The notes under the pieces were generated by a model. The model saw only the letters and a list, made by a program, of their open reading frames with translations. It was not told the origin of the DNA and did not search any database. Made by a program: the position numbers and the translations under genes. A stretch of DNA of 41,772 bases, taken from an uncultured Alistipes sp. (GTDB taxonomy: Bacteria; Bacteroidota; Bacteroidia; Bacteroidales; Rikenellaceae). The stretch covers positions 1 to 41,772 of the forward strand of contig CAJMKE010000017.1 in the NCBI GenBank assembly GCA_905213895.1, in the 5' to 3' direction. Of this stretch, positions 1-7,488 are shown one piece after another. The stretch's first letter is position 1. Each line of letters starts with the position of its first letter.

Positions 1-3000
1 AAAGTACATTCTGAATGTTCTTATTGCCCGAATTTACAATCGGAATGTGGACGCACAGAATCACCATCTTCGTCTTCGGTACGAATGACAAATCCTGACG
101 CAGCCACTGATACTGTTCGTCCGTAAATCCGAGCGAATAGTTGGAAGCATTCGTATTGCTGTTGTAGATAATGTCGCGCATACATACGATATGGACGTTA
201 CCGCGGTTCCACGAATAGTTGATAGGACCGAATACCGTTTCAAACTCGCGCTGGCACTTGATGTTCGTCGTGCTGCTCGTCGCATCCGCCGACAGAGGGT
301 TATTGGTATAAAAATAGGTATAGTCGTGGTTGCCCATCACCTGGAATACCGGCATACCCATATTGCTTACCGACATCGCATCTCGCATTGAAGGCATGTT
401 GCTTACCGTATTGACCCCGTCCTGCGAATAGACGATGTCGCCGAGCGTAACGCCGTAGCAAGGCAGGGTTTTGGTAGCCGCATGCTTCTTGACATCGGGA
501 ACACTCTCCGCCCTGAATCGGTTGATGTGGGTTCCCGGACGGCACTGCGGGTCGGCGAAACAGAAGAGATTGAACTCCGTTTCCGCACCGTTAGGCAGTT
601 TCTCGACCGTGAAGTCGTAACGCCTGCGCGTCGGCGAATAACGCTCGAAGAAGCAAGGCTGACCGTAGGAGTTTACGCCCACCTTGCAGTCCTCAGGAAT
701 CGAATAGAAGATATACCATGTGTCGCTCTTCGCAATCAGCGAATAGTATCCGCTCGCGTTGGTTTGGACAGCCGAGAAACCGTCGCTGACGACAACTCCC
801 GACAAAGGATTTCCATTGCTGTCCTTGACGAATCCGCAGGCGACAGGACCGGAGATGGCGGAAGCGGAGGTAATCAGAATATCGTCGATGCAGAATCGTG
901 ACTGCGAATCGCCGCCCGCCATGAACTGTACGCGGTCGGAAGGTGCGACCGACGAGAAACCGACGGTGAACGTCTCCCAGCCCGGCAGGCTGCGACGACC
1001 GCCTATCGTTACCTCTTTCGTATCCTTCACATTGCCGCTGTCGTCGAGCAGATTCACATGGATGAACGACGTCTGCTCCTTGGCTCCGTCCACGAACGGG
1101 CATGCCTTGAACGAAACTTCGATTTGCGCGCTGTTTCCCGAGAGATTGCAGAGGTAAGGGGTGGTAATCCAGCCCTTCTCGCTCGCCGTACCGAGTTTCA
1201 CGAAACCCTGGCGCACGTGAGCCGCATTGCTGCTCCACTCTTCGAGTCCGAACAACTGATTGATTTTGGCGGAATATGATGTCAGCCTGCTGCCGTCGGT
1301 AGTCGGCGATGAAGCCGCAACGGTATATGCCAGAGCGTCCGTCAGCGCATTCGGAGAGTACGAACCTACGGTAACGCCCGACAGCGTAACGCTGTTAGCC
1401 ATATTTATATAGTCGCCGCCCCAGCACAACTTGTCGAAGCCCTCGAACAGCACCTCGCGGCTTCCTGCGGTACGCAGAGCCGAGGTTGTAACGGCTGCCG
1501 GCTTCGATATGTTGCCTGCCAAGTCGGTTACCGTAACATAATATTTCGTTTCAGGTTCGAGATACGGGAATGTGAAACGTGCGGGCCACTCGATATAGGT
1601 TTTGCCCGACGAAATCGTCGTCGTATACTCCTGATATTTGTTAGCGCAAGCCGAATCCTTATAGATTGCGACCGTATATTTGCGCGATGCCTGCTCGACT
1701 TCGCTCCACTCCACGGTAGCCGAGTAAGGCGATGCCGCAACCTGTTTCGCGACCGGAACGTCGGTCGATGTCGCGCCGTCGTACTTGACGAAATCGACTT
1801 TCACGTCGTCCACATGGAAACGGTTGTTTGCGGAAGATACGCTCGCGGCGTTGGAGAAGATGATGATTCGCGAGGTCGCCGTAACGCCGCTTAACTCGAC
1901 GCTGTAAGTGTTCCACTCCAACTTCTTGTCGAGGTCGAACGTCTTGCGGTCCACCTCGGTATATTTCGACAACTTGTAGTCGGAATCCACCGTGCAGCCG
2001 TCCACTGCACATACTCCGACAGCCGTACTATCGTCGGCTGACAAGGTTCCGTAGGTGCATGCCTTGAACGTAACGCGGACGGTCGCCTTGCCGAGCAGTG
2101 CGGACAACTCCGGTGTAACGATGCCGGCACGGACTTTCGTAATACCGAGTTTGAGATAACCCGGACGCGCCAGTATCGCGGTAGACGTGGCAGATACCGA
2201 AGCGTCGGCAGGATTGCGCCACCAAGCCCAGTCTCCCAGACCGCAACTGTTCACTACCGACTTGTATGTCGTGAAGAACTGCTGCTCACGGTCGCGTCTC
2301 GTATATTTATATGTAGTTTGCGAAGCCGACGTCCAGTCGCCCCACGCAGTACCGTCGGCAATGTCGGTAAGCCCCGAATACGACGACGGAACGTATCCTG
2401 CGGCGAGTGTGGTTATGTCGCCGTTCCATACGAGTTTGCCGAAATTCTCGAACAGAATGGTTTCGCCTTCGTTGCGGGCAGCGGAAACGACTTCTCCGCA
2501 ATCTGTCGGCGCGGTCGAAACGGTGAGCATCGCCGATTTCTTGGATGTAGTCAGGTTCTTGACCTGCACCTTATAGACGGTATTCGGGGTAAGTCCCGAA
2601 AATACGAATCGCGGAGGGCAGGTAGGATTGCTTGCCGAATAAGGGAACAAGGCGTTGTTCGTAACGCACATATCGTCGTTCGGCTGCCATGCGACGAGCA
2701 GTTGGTTACGCTCGTCGTAAAGATAGAGTTCGTACGAATCAGCCGTATCGACAGAATAGTCGGTCGGGAAACCGTGTGCCGACCACCCTACCGAAACCGT
2801 GGTATCGGTGGCACGGACAAGATTTACCGTCAAAGTCGAAGCGTTGCTCTCGAAGAGATATTTGCCGTCCGCCAGTTCACCCGCAGTCGCGACTTGCGCG
2901 AACGACGATTTCACGAGCGGGAAATTGTAGACCATACCCGCCTGCAAAGCCTTGGTCGGTTTGCGGCAGAAAGTATATTTGCCCTTGCTCGTCGTAACGT

Positions 3001-3724
3001 CGTAATAGACGTTGCCCGTGGTCGCGGTAAAATCGACAGGGGCAATCAAAGCCCAGCCGTCCGAGGATACGCCCTTCGCCGGCTCGGCATAGTTGAGAGT
3101 AACGTTGCGTTTGTTGAGCGTGCCGAGAGAATGTCCCGCCAAATCGACGCTGCCGACACCGGACAGATAGCCGTCCTCGACGCGCATCGTTATCGAATTG
3201 ACAGTTTCGTCGGCATCGACCTCGACCCTGAATCTCGCGATAGCCGCCACAGTATAGAAGTCGAACGACGACGCGTCGGCAGTAACGCCGACCATGATAT
3301 TGCGCGCGCCCGTATCGGCATCGGCGGATGCACGGTAGATCTGGATGTTCGGCAGCGTAACTTTCGCTTCGCCGGCAGTCATCTCGACAGCCGATGCGGG
3401 ATAGACCGCATACATGGTCTTCGACTGCGACATAATCGAACCGGCGAACACTCCGTGAACGGACTTCGCGCCCGATTTGAGTTTGAACGTCGCCGTCTTG
3501 GCAAGGTCGGTTACCGCGATTTCGTCATCAGCCCGCCACAGCATCTGGATGGAGCCGTCCTCCTTCTGCTCGGCAATCGTGCGGCTGTCCGGACGCTCCT
3601 CGATAAATGCGTCGAGCGAGGTTACGCCGAATCCGTCGGCGACATCGATACTTTCGTCGGTATGCGAGCATGCCGTCATTGCGAAAACGACGCACACCAG
3701 TGTAAAAAATGCAAATCTTTTCAT
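1..3724 (-). CDS. Lipoprotein with fimbrillin-like, Fn3 and metallophosphoesterase domains (3' end outside window)
   Basis: Read from ATG 3724, 1241 codons stay open to the left edge, so the C-terminus is missing. A lipoprotein signal ends in MTAC (Cys19). Residues about 35-280 resemble Bacteroidota fimbrillin domains (R-rich start, W-x-x-D-x-E/I, 'YAVYPAS'). Fn3-like stretches lie near 290-400 and 650-745. Each is followed by a module of about 200 residues starting FE(N/G)F and ending in (H/I)DD(V/I), which looks like a jelly-roll carbohydrate-binding fold. A CNA-B/metallophosphatase-N-like region (957-1020) precedes a calcineurin-type phosphoesterase with FADPQ (about 1055), LGDIV (about 1090), MGNHDY (about 1126) and CVHIPI near the edge. 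The usual first-motif H is Q here. It is probably envelope-anchored and acts on a phosphate ester, but the substrate is unknown. A short peptide gene lies 15 bases upstream in the same transcript. Confidence 0.85.
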   Translation of the reverse strand, partial: MKRFAFFTLVCVVFAMTACSHTDESIDVADGFGVTSLDAFIEERPDSRTIAEQKEDGSIQMLWRADDEIAVTDLAKTATFKLKSGAKSVHGVFAGSIMSQSKTMYAVYPASAVEMTAGEAKVTLPNIQIYRASADADTGARNIMVGVTADASSFDFYTVAAIARFRVEVDADETVNSITMRVEDGYLSGVGSVDLAGHSLGTLNKRNVTLNYAEPAKGVSSDGWALIAPVDFTATTGNVYYDVTTSKGKYTFCRKPTKALQAGMVYNFPLVKSSFAQVATAGELADGKYLFESNASTLTVNLVRATDTTVSVGWSAHGFPTDYSVDTADSYELYLYDERNQLLVAWQPNDDMCVTNNALFPYSASNPTCPPRFVFSGLTPNTVYKVQVKNLTTSKKSAMLTVSTAPTDCGEVVSAARNEGETILFENFGKLVWNGDITTLAAGYVPSSYSGLTDIADGTAWGDWTSASQTTYKYTRRDREQQFFTTYKSVVNSCGLGDWAWWRNPADASVSATSTAILARPGYLKLGITKVRAGIVTPELSALLGKATVRVTFKACTYGTLSADDSTAVGVCAVDGCTVDSDYKLSKYTEVDRKTFDLDKKLEWNTYSVELSGVTATSRIIIFSNAASVSSANNRFHVDDVKVDFVKYDGATSTDVPVAKQVAASPYSATVEWSEVEQASRKYTVAIYKDSACANKYQEYTTTISSGKTYIEWPARFTFPYLEPETKYYVTVTDLAGNISKPAAVTTSALRTAGSREVLFEGFDKLCWGGDYINMANSVTLSGVTVGSYSPNALTDALAYTVAASSPTTDGSRLTSYSAKINQLFGLEEWSSNAAHVRQGFVKLGTASEKGWITTPYLCNLSGNSAQIEVSFKACPFVDGAKEQTSFIHVNLLDDSGNVKDTKEVTIGGRRSLPGWETFTVGFSSVAPSDRVQFMAGGDSQSRFCIDDILITSASAISGPVACGFVKDSNGNPLSGVVVSDGFSAVQTNASGYYSLIAKSDTWYIFYSIPEDCKVGVNSYGQPCFFERYSPTRRRYDFTVEKLPNGAETEFNLFCFADPQCRPGTHINRFRAESVPDVKKHAATKTLPCYGVTLGDIVYSQDGVNTVSNMPSMRDAMSVSNMGMPVFQVMGNHDYTYFYTNNPLSADATSSTTNIKCQREFETVFGPINYSWNRGNVHIVCMRDIIYNSNTNASNYSLGFTDEQYQWLRQDLSFVPKTKMVILCVHIPIVNSGNKNIQNVL

Positions 3725-3739
3725 AATCGCCTCCATTTT

Positions 3740-3856
3740 TCAGTTATCCCAAGCGTCGCCGCCATCTCCGTAATTCATATCCGGGTCCGAAACCTCGAAC
3801 CCCCTCTCCAAACACACCCTAACGGACTGAATGGTCGGTTGTTGATACATTTTCAT
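3740..3856 (-). CDS. 38-residue peptide preceding the lipoprotein gene (peptide 1)
   Basis: ATG 3856 to TGA 3740 encodes 38 residues. It starts MKMYQQPTI, has a centre LERGFEVSDPD and ends in an Asp/Gly-rich tail closing with DAWDN. It has no signal peptide. It shares the exact-spacing motif Y-x2-P-x-[ILV]-x7-E-[RE]-G-[FV]-x2-S with the short ORFs at 14116-14241 and 40500-40622 (here Y4, P7, I9, E17, G19, F20, S23). All three lie directly upstream of a fimbrillin-like lipoprotein gene, here by 15 bases. A minus-strand TATCTTTG box at 3894-3901 would give a leader of about 33 nt. The function is unknown. The shared spacing and position make it a probable real gene. Confidence 0.7.
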   Translation of the reverse strand: MKMYQQPTIQSVRVCLERGFEVSDPDMNYGDGGDAWDN

Positions 3857-3893
3857 ATCGTCGGTAAGTTAAGTAATTTAGGTTATATCTTTA

Positions 3894-3922
3894 CAAAGAT
3901 ATAAAAATATCCATTATCTTTG
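3894..3922. promoter_or_regulatory. Divergent promoter pair (peptide/lipoprotein unit and fabD)
   Basis: Two Bacteroidota -7 boxes with the same sequence, TATCTTTG, face away from each other. The minus-strand copy is at 3894-3901 (CAAAGATA on plus) for the peptide/lipoprotein unit. The plus-strand copy is at 3915-3922 for fabD, 34 bases before its ATG. Good TTTG -33 boxes are not obvious for either. Confidence 0.6.
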
Positions 3923-3956
3923 CAAAAATTTTCGGAAACAGTAAAATTTTACGATT

Positions 3957-4838
3957 ATGAAAAAGGCATATGTTTTCCCGGGTCAGGGAGCGCAATTCAG
4001 CGGTATGGGCAAAGACCTGTACGACAATGTTCCGCAAGCGAAGGAACTGTTCGACAAAGCGAACGAGATTCTCGGATTCGATATTACGGAAATAATGTTC
4101 AACGGCACTGCCGAAGAACTGAAACAGACCAAAGTTACGCAGCCGGCGGTATTCCTCCACTCGGTGATTCTCGCACAGTCGCTCGGCATCGAGCCGGACG
4201 CGACGGCAGGACACTCGCTCGGCGAGTTCTCGGCTCTCGTAGCGGCAGGCGCACTGTCGTTCGAGGACGGTCTGCGACTGGTTGCAAAACGCGCCGAAGC
4301 GATGCAGAAGGCTTGTGAGATGCAGCCGGGTACGATGGCGGCAATCATCGGTCTCGACGACAAGACGATAGAGGACGTGTGCGCGGGAATCGACGGCGTA
4401 GTGGTCGCAGCAAACTACAACTGCCCGGGTCAGTTGGTGATTTCGGGAAGTCTCGAAGCAGTGAATGCCGCATGCGAAAAACTCAAAGCGGCAGGTGCGC
4501 GCCGTGCGCTCGTACTGCCTGTCGGCGGAGCGTTCCACTCGCCGCTGATGGAGCCGGCACGCAAGGAGTTGGAGCAGGCTATCGCCGAAGCACCGTTCCG
4601 CACGCCGAAATGCCCAATCTACCAGAATGTGGATGCCAAACCGCATACCGACCCCGAGGAAATCAAAAGGAATCTTATCGCCCAACTCACTGCACCGGTA
4701 CGCTGGACATACATCGTCCGCAACATGATTGCCGACGGTTTCGCCGATTTCACCGAACTCGGACCGGGCAGCGTATTGCAGGGACTTATCAAGAAGACCG
4801 ATGCCAACGTCTCGGTAGAGTCGAAAGCGAATCTGTAA
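3957..4838 (+). CDS. fabD: Malonyl-CoA:ACP transacylase
   Basis: This 293-residue protein transfers malonyl groups from CoA to acyl carrier protein in the cytoplasm, supplying type II fatty acid synthesis. The N-terminal FPGQGAQ (7-13) is followed by the nucleophile elbow GHSLGE (85-90, Ser87). The catalytic His194 lies in GGAFHSPLMEP, and NYNCPGQ (153-159) is also typical. Length matches the family and all key residues are present. It stands alone: a divergent lipoprotein unit lies upstream and a hairpin follows the stop, so it is probably transcribed by itself from the TATCTTTG box at 3915. Confidence 0.97.
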   Translation: MKKAYVFPGQGAQFSGMGKDLYDNVPQAKELFDKANEILGFDITEIMFNGTAEELKQTKVTQPAVFLHSVILAQSLGIEPDATAGHSLGEFSALVAAGALSFEDGLRLVAKRAEAMQKACEMQPGTMAAIIGLDDKTIEDVCAGIDGVVVAANYNCPGQLVISGSLEAVNAACEKLKAAGARRALVLPVGGAFHSPLMEPARKELEQAIAEAPFRTPKCPIYQNVDAKPHTDPEEIKRNLIAQLTAPVRWTYIVRNMIADGFADFTELGPGSVLQGLIKKTDANVSVESKANL

Positions 4839-4859
4839 TCTGCAACGGCTTACGTCATT

Positions 4860-4894
4860 CGGCGGGGCTGGCGTTTATAACGTCTGCCCCGCCG
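4860..4894 (+). terminator. GC-rich hairpin after fabD
   Basis: A 9-bp perfect stem (CGGCGGGGC at 4860-4868 with GCCCCGCCG at 4886-4894) encloses a 17-base loop that can pair further. It starts 21 bases after the fabD stop. There is no long T run after it, so its strength as an intrinsic terminator is uncertain. Confidence 0.5.
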
Positions 4895-4969
4895 ATTCGT
4901 TTCCGACTGCGGCACGGGCAATTATTTCTTAATATTTTGCATATATTTTATAAAAAATTTAATATAATA

Positions 4970-5001
4970 TTGCATCGTGTAAATCTTTTTTACTATTTTT
5001 G
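4970..5001 (+). promoter_or_regulatory. Promoter of the ROK-family gene
   Basis: A -7 box TATTTTTG (4994-5001) sits 21 bases after a TTG (4970-4972) in a strongly AT-rich stretch (4921-5000). It would give a leader of about 27 nt before ATG 5035. Confidence 0.6.
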
Positions 5002-5034
5002 CCCTGCAAAAAGATTTTAACGGTAAGTTCGATT

Positions 5035-6261
5035 ATGAGTTCACTTATAGATTTTTTCAATAATCAGGCGACGGAGAACAAGGGATTGTCGCACAAAAAC
5101 AACGTAATCAAGCGCAGCATCATCGCCTACATGGCGATAAACGGCGAATCGACGCTCGCCGAACTTACGAAAGAGTTGAGAATAAGCGTTCCGACAATCA
5201 CCAAACTCGTTCAGGAACTGGTCGAGGAGGGAATCGTAAACGATTTGGGCAAGGTCGAGACTCCGGGCGGAAGACGTCCGAACGTATTCGGGCTGACCAA
5301 CTCGACGATATATTTCGCAGGCATCAACGTCGGTCGCGACCGCATGACGTATGTCATAACGGATTTGCAGAACAACATCATACAGGAGGTCGTGGACGAC
5401 ACGTTCGAACTGACAGACCGTCTGCAATGTCTCGAAAAAATCTGCTCGAACATCGAAAACTTCATAAACAACTGCGGCATCGAGAAGAACAAGATTCTGG
5501 GAATCGGAGTATGCATCGTAGGTCGTGTGAACACCCAGCAGGGACGTTCGTACAAATACTTCACGAACAGCGAGGAGTCGCTGCACGACATCATCGAAAA
5601 GCGCATCGGCATCCGCGTACTCGTCGAGAACGACACCCGTTCGCGGTGCTATGCCGAGTACACCTGCGGCAAGTCGAAGGACGAGAGCAACGTCATATAC
5701 CTGCACCTCGGTCTTGGTGTGGCTATCGGAATCGTCGCCGACGGCAAACTCTACTACGGAAAGAGCGGTTTCGCCGGCGAGTTCGGACACATTCCGTTGT
5801 TCGACAACGAGAAAATCTGTTTCTGCGGCAAAAAGGGCTGTCTCGAAACCGAGATTTCGGGTATCGCCATCGAGGAGAAGATGCGCGAACTCGTCAAGGG
5901 CGGAGCGAACACCATCCTGCGCCAGCGATACGAGAACAACGAACAGATACACATCAACGACATCATCGCCGCCGCCCGCAACGACGACAACCTTTCGATT
6001 GAACTCATCGAGGAGGCGGGCGAAAAGGCTGGAAAGGCGGTTGCGTTCCTGATAAACATATTCAATCCGGAGACGGTCATCGTCGGCGGAAATCTCGCCG
6101 CGGCGGGCGACTACATCATGCTGCCGCTCAAATCGGCGACCAACAAGTATTCGCTCAGCCTCGTCTACAAGGACACCAAGTTCCGTGTGTCGAAGATGAG
6201 CGACAATGCTCCGGCATGGGGCGTCGCGATGCTTATCCGCAATCAGGTAATAGGTTTATAG
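5035..6261 (+). CDS. ROK family transcriptional repressor / sugar kinase-like protein
   Basis: The protein has 408 residues from ATG 5035. An upstream in-frame ATG at 4999 falls in the promoter and is rejected. The N-terminal 85 residues form a winged helix (STLAELTKELRISVPTITKL) as in NagC/Mlc/XylR repressors. The rest is the ROK fold: a phosphate-binding 'INVGRD' segment, the catalytic-type Asp in VENDTRSR, GEFGHIPL, and the zinc-binding CFCGKKGCLE. Such proteins bind DNA and are released by a sugar or sugar phosphate. Because the END and GH motifs are kept, residual kinase activity is possible. No sugar-catabolic gene is adjacent, so the regulon cannot be inferred. A GNAT gene starts 3 bases downstream and is probably co-transcribed. 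Confidence 0.9.
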   Translation: MSSLIDFFNNQATENKGLSHKNNVIKRSIIAYMAINGESTLAELTKELRISVPTITKLVQELVEEGIVNDLGKVETPGGRRPNVFGLTNSTIYFAGINVGRDRMTYVITDLQNNIIQEVVDDTFELTDRLQCLEKICSNIENFINNCGIEKNKILGIGVCIVGRVNTQQGRSYKYFTNSEESLHDIIEKRIGIRVLVENDTRSRCYAEYTCGKSKDESNVIYLHLGLGVAIGIVADGKLYYGKSGFAGEFGHIPLFDNEKICFCGKKGCLETEISGIAIEEKMRELVKGGANTILRQRYENNEQIHINDIIAAARNDDNLSIELIEEAGEKAGKAVAFLINIFNPETVIVGGNLAAAGDYIMLPLKSATNKYSLSLVYKDTKFRVSKMSDNAPAWGVAMLIRNQVIGL

Positions 6262-6264
6262 GGC

Positions 6265-6744
6265 ATGTTGCTCCACGGAGAAAAATGCAGTCTGCGTAGT
6301 GTCGGGTCGAGAGACATCGACACTATTCTTTTGTGGGAGAACGATTCGGAAGTCCGCCGCTTCGGCGACAGCGAAAAGATATTCACCCGCGAAGACATCG
6401 AGACGTTCGTGCGGAACCAGCAATACGACATTGCGGCGACGGAGCAGCGGCGATTCATGATAGACGCCCCCGACGGGAGGAGCGTCGGCGCGATAGACCT
6501 GTTCGACTACGACGGCACGACGGCGGGTATAGGCATTCTCGTATACGCCCGCGCAGACCGCCGGAAGGGATATGCCGCCGATGCCATGCGGACGTTGATA
6601 CGATATGCACGGAATTTGAGGATTTCGGTTCTGCACGCTTCCGTCGCCGCCGACAATACGGCGAGCCTGCGGCTGTTCTGCTCCTGCGGCTTCGTGCGTA
6701 GCGGCGAATCGGACGGAACGGTCCGGTTCGAGATGAGACTGTAA
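6265..6744 (+). CDS. GNAT family N-acetyltransferase
   Basis: This 159-residue protein starts 3 bases after the ROK gene stop. It has the Acetyltransf_3-type layout (as in RimJ/SpeG): N-terminal 'LRSVGSRDIDTILLWEND', the acetyl-CoA pyrophosphate loop ARADRRKGYAADAM, and the C-terminal 'AADNTASLRLFCSCGF'. The enzyme would move an acetyl group from acetyl-CoA to an amine. The acceptor (protein N-terminus, polyamine or small molecule) cannot be told from sequence. Confidence 0.88.
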   Translation: MLLHGEKCSLRSVGSRDIDTILLWENDSEVRRFGDSEKIFTREDIETFVRNQQYDIAATEQRRFMIDAPDGRSVGAIDLFDYDGTTAGIGILVYARADRRKGYAADAMRTLIRYARNLRISVLHASVAADNTASLRLFCSCGFVRSGESDGTVRFEMRL

Positions 6745-6759
6745 AAGATTTTGGGAGAT

Positions 6760-6801
6760 AAAGTCTTTAACGACCTTAAAGTCCTTAATGTCTTTAACGA
6801 C
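6760..6801. repeat. 9-bp-period array, copy a
   Basis: A partial unit aaagtc (6760-6765) is followed by four 9-bp units (6766-6801): tttaacgac, cttaaagtc, cttaatgtc, tttaacgac. It ends 7 bases before the rpe -7 box and so covers the -33 region of that promoter. Confidence 0.85.
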
Positions 6802-6808
6802 TTTTTCC

Positions 6809-6816
6809 TATATTTG
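6809..6816 (+). promoter_or_regulatory. rpe promoter -7 box
   Basis: TATATTTG at 6809-6816, 21 bases before ATG 6838. No TTTG is found at the -33 position, which is occupied by the 9-bp array. Confidence 0.55.
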
Positions 6817-6837
6817 CACTGCAAAACAATTGACAAA

Positions 6838-7488
6838 ATGAGAATCATATCGCCATCAATACTCGCAGCCGATTTCGGCAATCTGGGACGCGATGTCGCA
6901 ATGCTCGACGCATCGCGTGCCGAGTGGATACATTTCGACGTCATGGACGGAGTGTTCGTACCGAACATTTCGTTCGGATTTCCGGTACTCAAATCGGTGC
7001 GCAGCGCGACGAAAAAGGTATTGGACGTACATCTGATGATAACCGACCCTATCCGTTACACAAAACGTTTCGCCGAAGCGGGTGCGGATATCGTAACGTT
7101 CCATTACGAAGCGACGGAGGACATCGCCGCATGTATCGAATCGGTACGTTCCGCCGGCGCGAAGGTCGGCATAAGCATAAAGCCGGCGACCGATGTCCGC
7201 GTACTGGAAAAATGGTTGCCGGAACTCGATTTGGTGCTTGTCATGAGCGTGGAGCCCGGTTTCGGCGGACAGTCGTTCATCGAAGCGTCGATAGACCGAA
7301 TCGCCGAACTGCGCCGAATGGCAGATGCCTGCGGTTCGCACTGCCATATCGAGGTGGACGGCGGAATCTCGGCAGCCAATGCCGCCAGAATTTTCGCGGC
7401 GGGTGCCAATGTCCTCGTCGCAGGTTCGTCGGTATTCGGCGCGGCAGACCCGAAGGCAGAAATAATCAAAATGCTCGAAGCGCGATGA
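6838..7488 (+). CDS. rpe: Ribulose-phosphate 3-epimerase
   Basis: This 216-residue TIM-barrel enzyme interconverts ribulose 5-phosphate and xylulose 5-phosphate in the pentose phosphate pathway. The start MRIISPSILAADF is the canonical family N-terminus. Metal and catalytic residues are visible: His32 and Asp34 in HFDVMDG, His65 in DVHLM, and Asp174 in EVDGGI. The phosphate loop is VAGSSVFG near 194-201. It has its own -7 box, and its stop overlaps the ABC-F start (ATGA), so the two are translationally coupled. A second pentose phosphate gene, rpiB, lies at 33 kb. Confidence 0.97.
   Translation: MRIISPSILAADFGNLGRDVAMLDASRAEWIHFDVMDGVFVPNISFGFPVLKSVRSATKKVLDVHLMITDPIRYTKRFAEAGADIVTFHYEATEDIAACIESVRSAGAKVGISIKPATDVRVLEKWLPELDLVLVMSVEPGFGGQSFIEASIDRIAELRRMADACGSHCHIEVDGGISAANAARIFAAGANVLVAGSSVFGAADPKAEIIKMLEAR

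Noticed and set aside
2318..3904. 528-codon plus-strand ORF opposite the phosphoesterase lipoprotein
   Set aside because: The minus frame has a signal peptide and known domains over its full length. The plus frame has none.
5035..6261. Assigning the ROK protein as glucokinase
   Set aside because: The N-terminal winged helix and 408-residue length fit a repressor better. Kinase activity remains possible but not shown.
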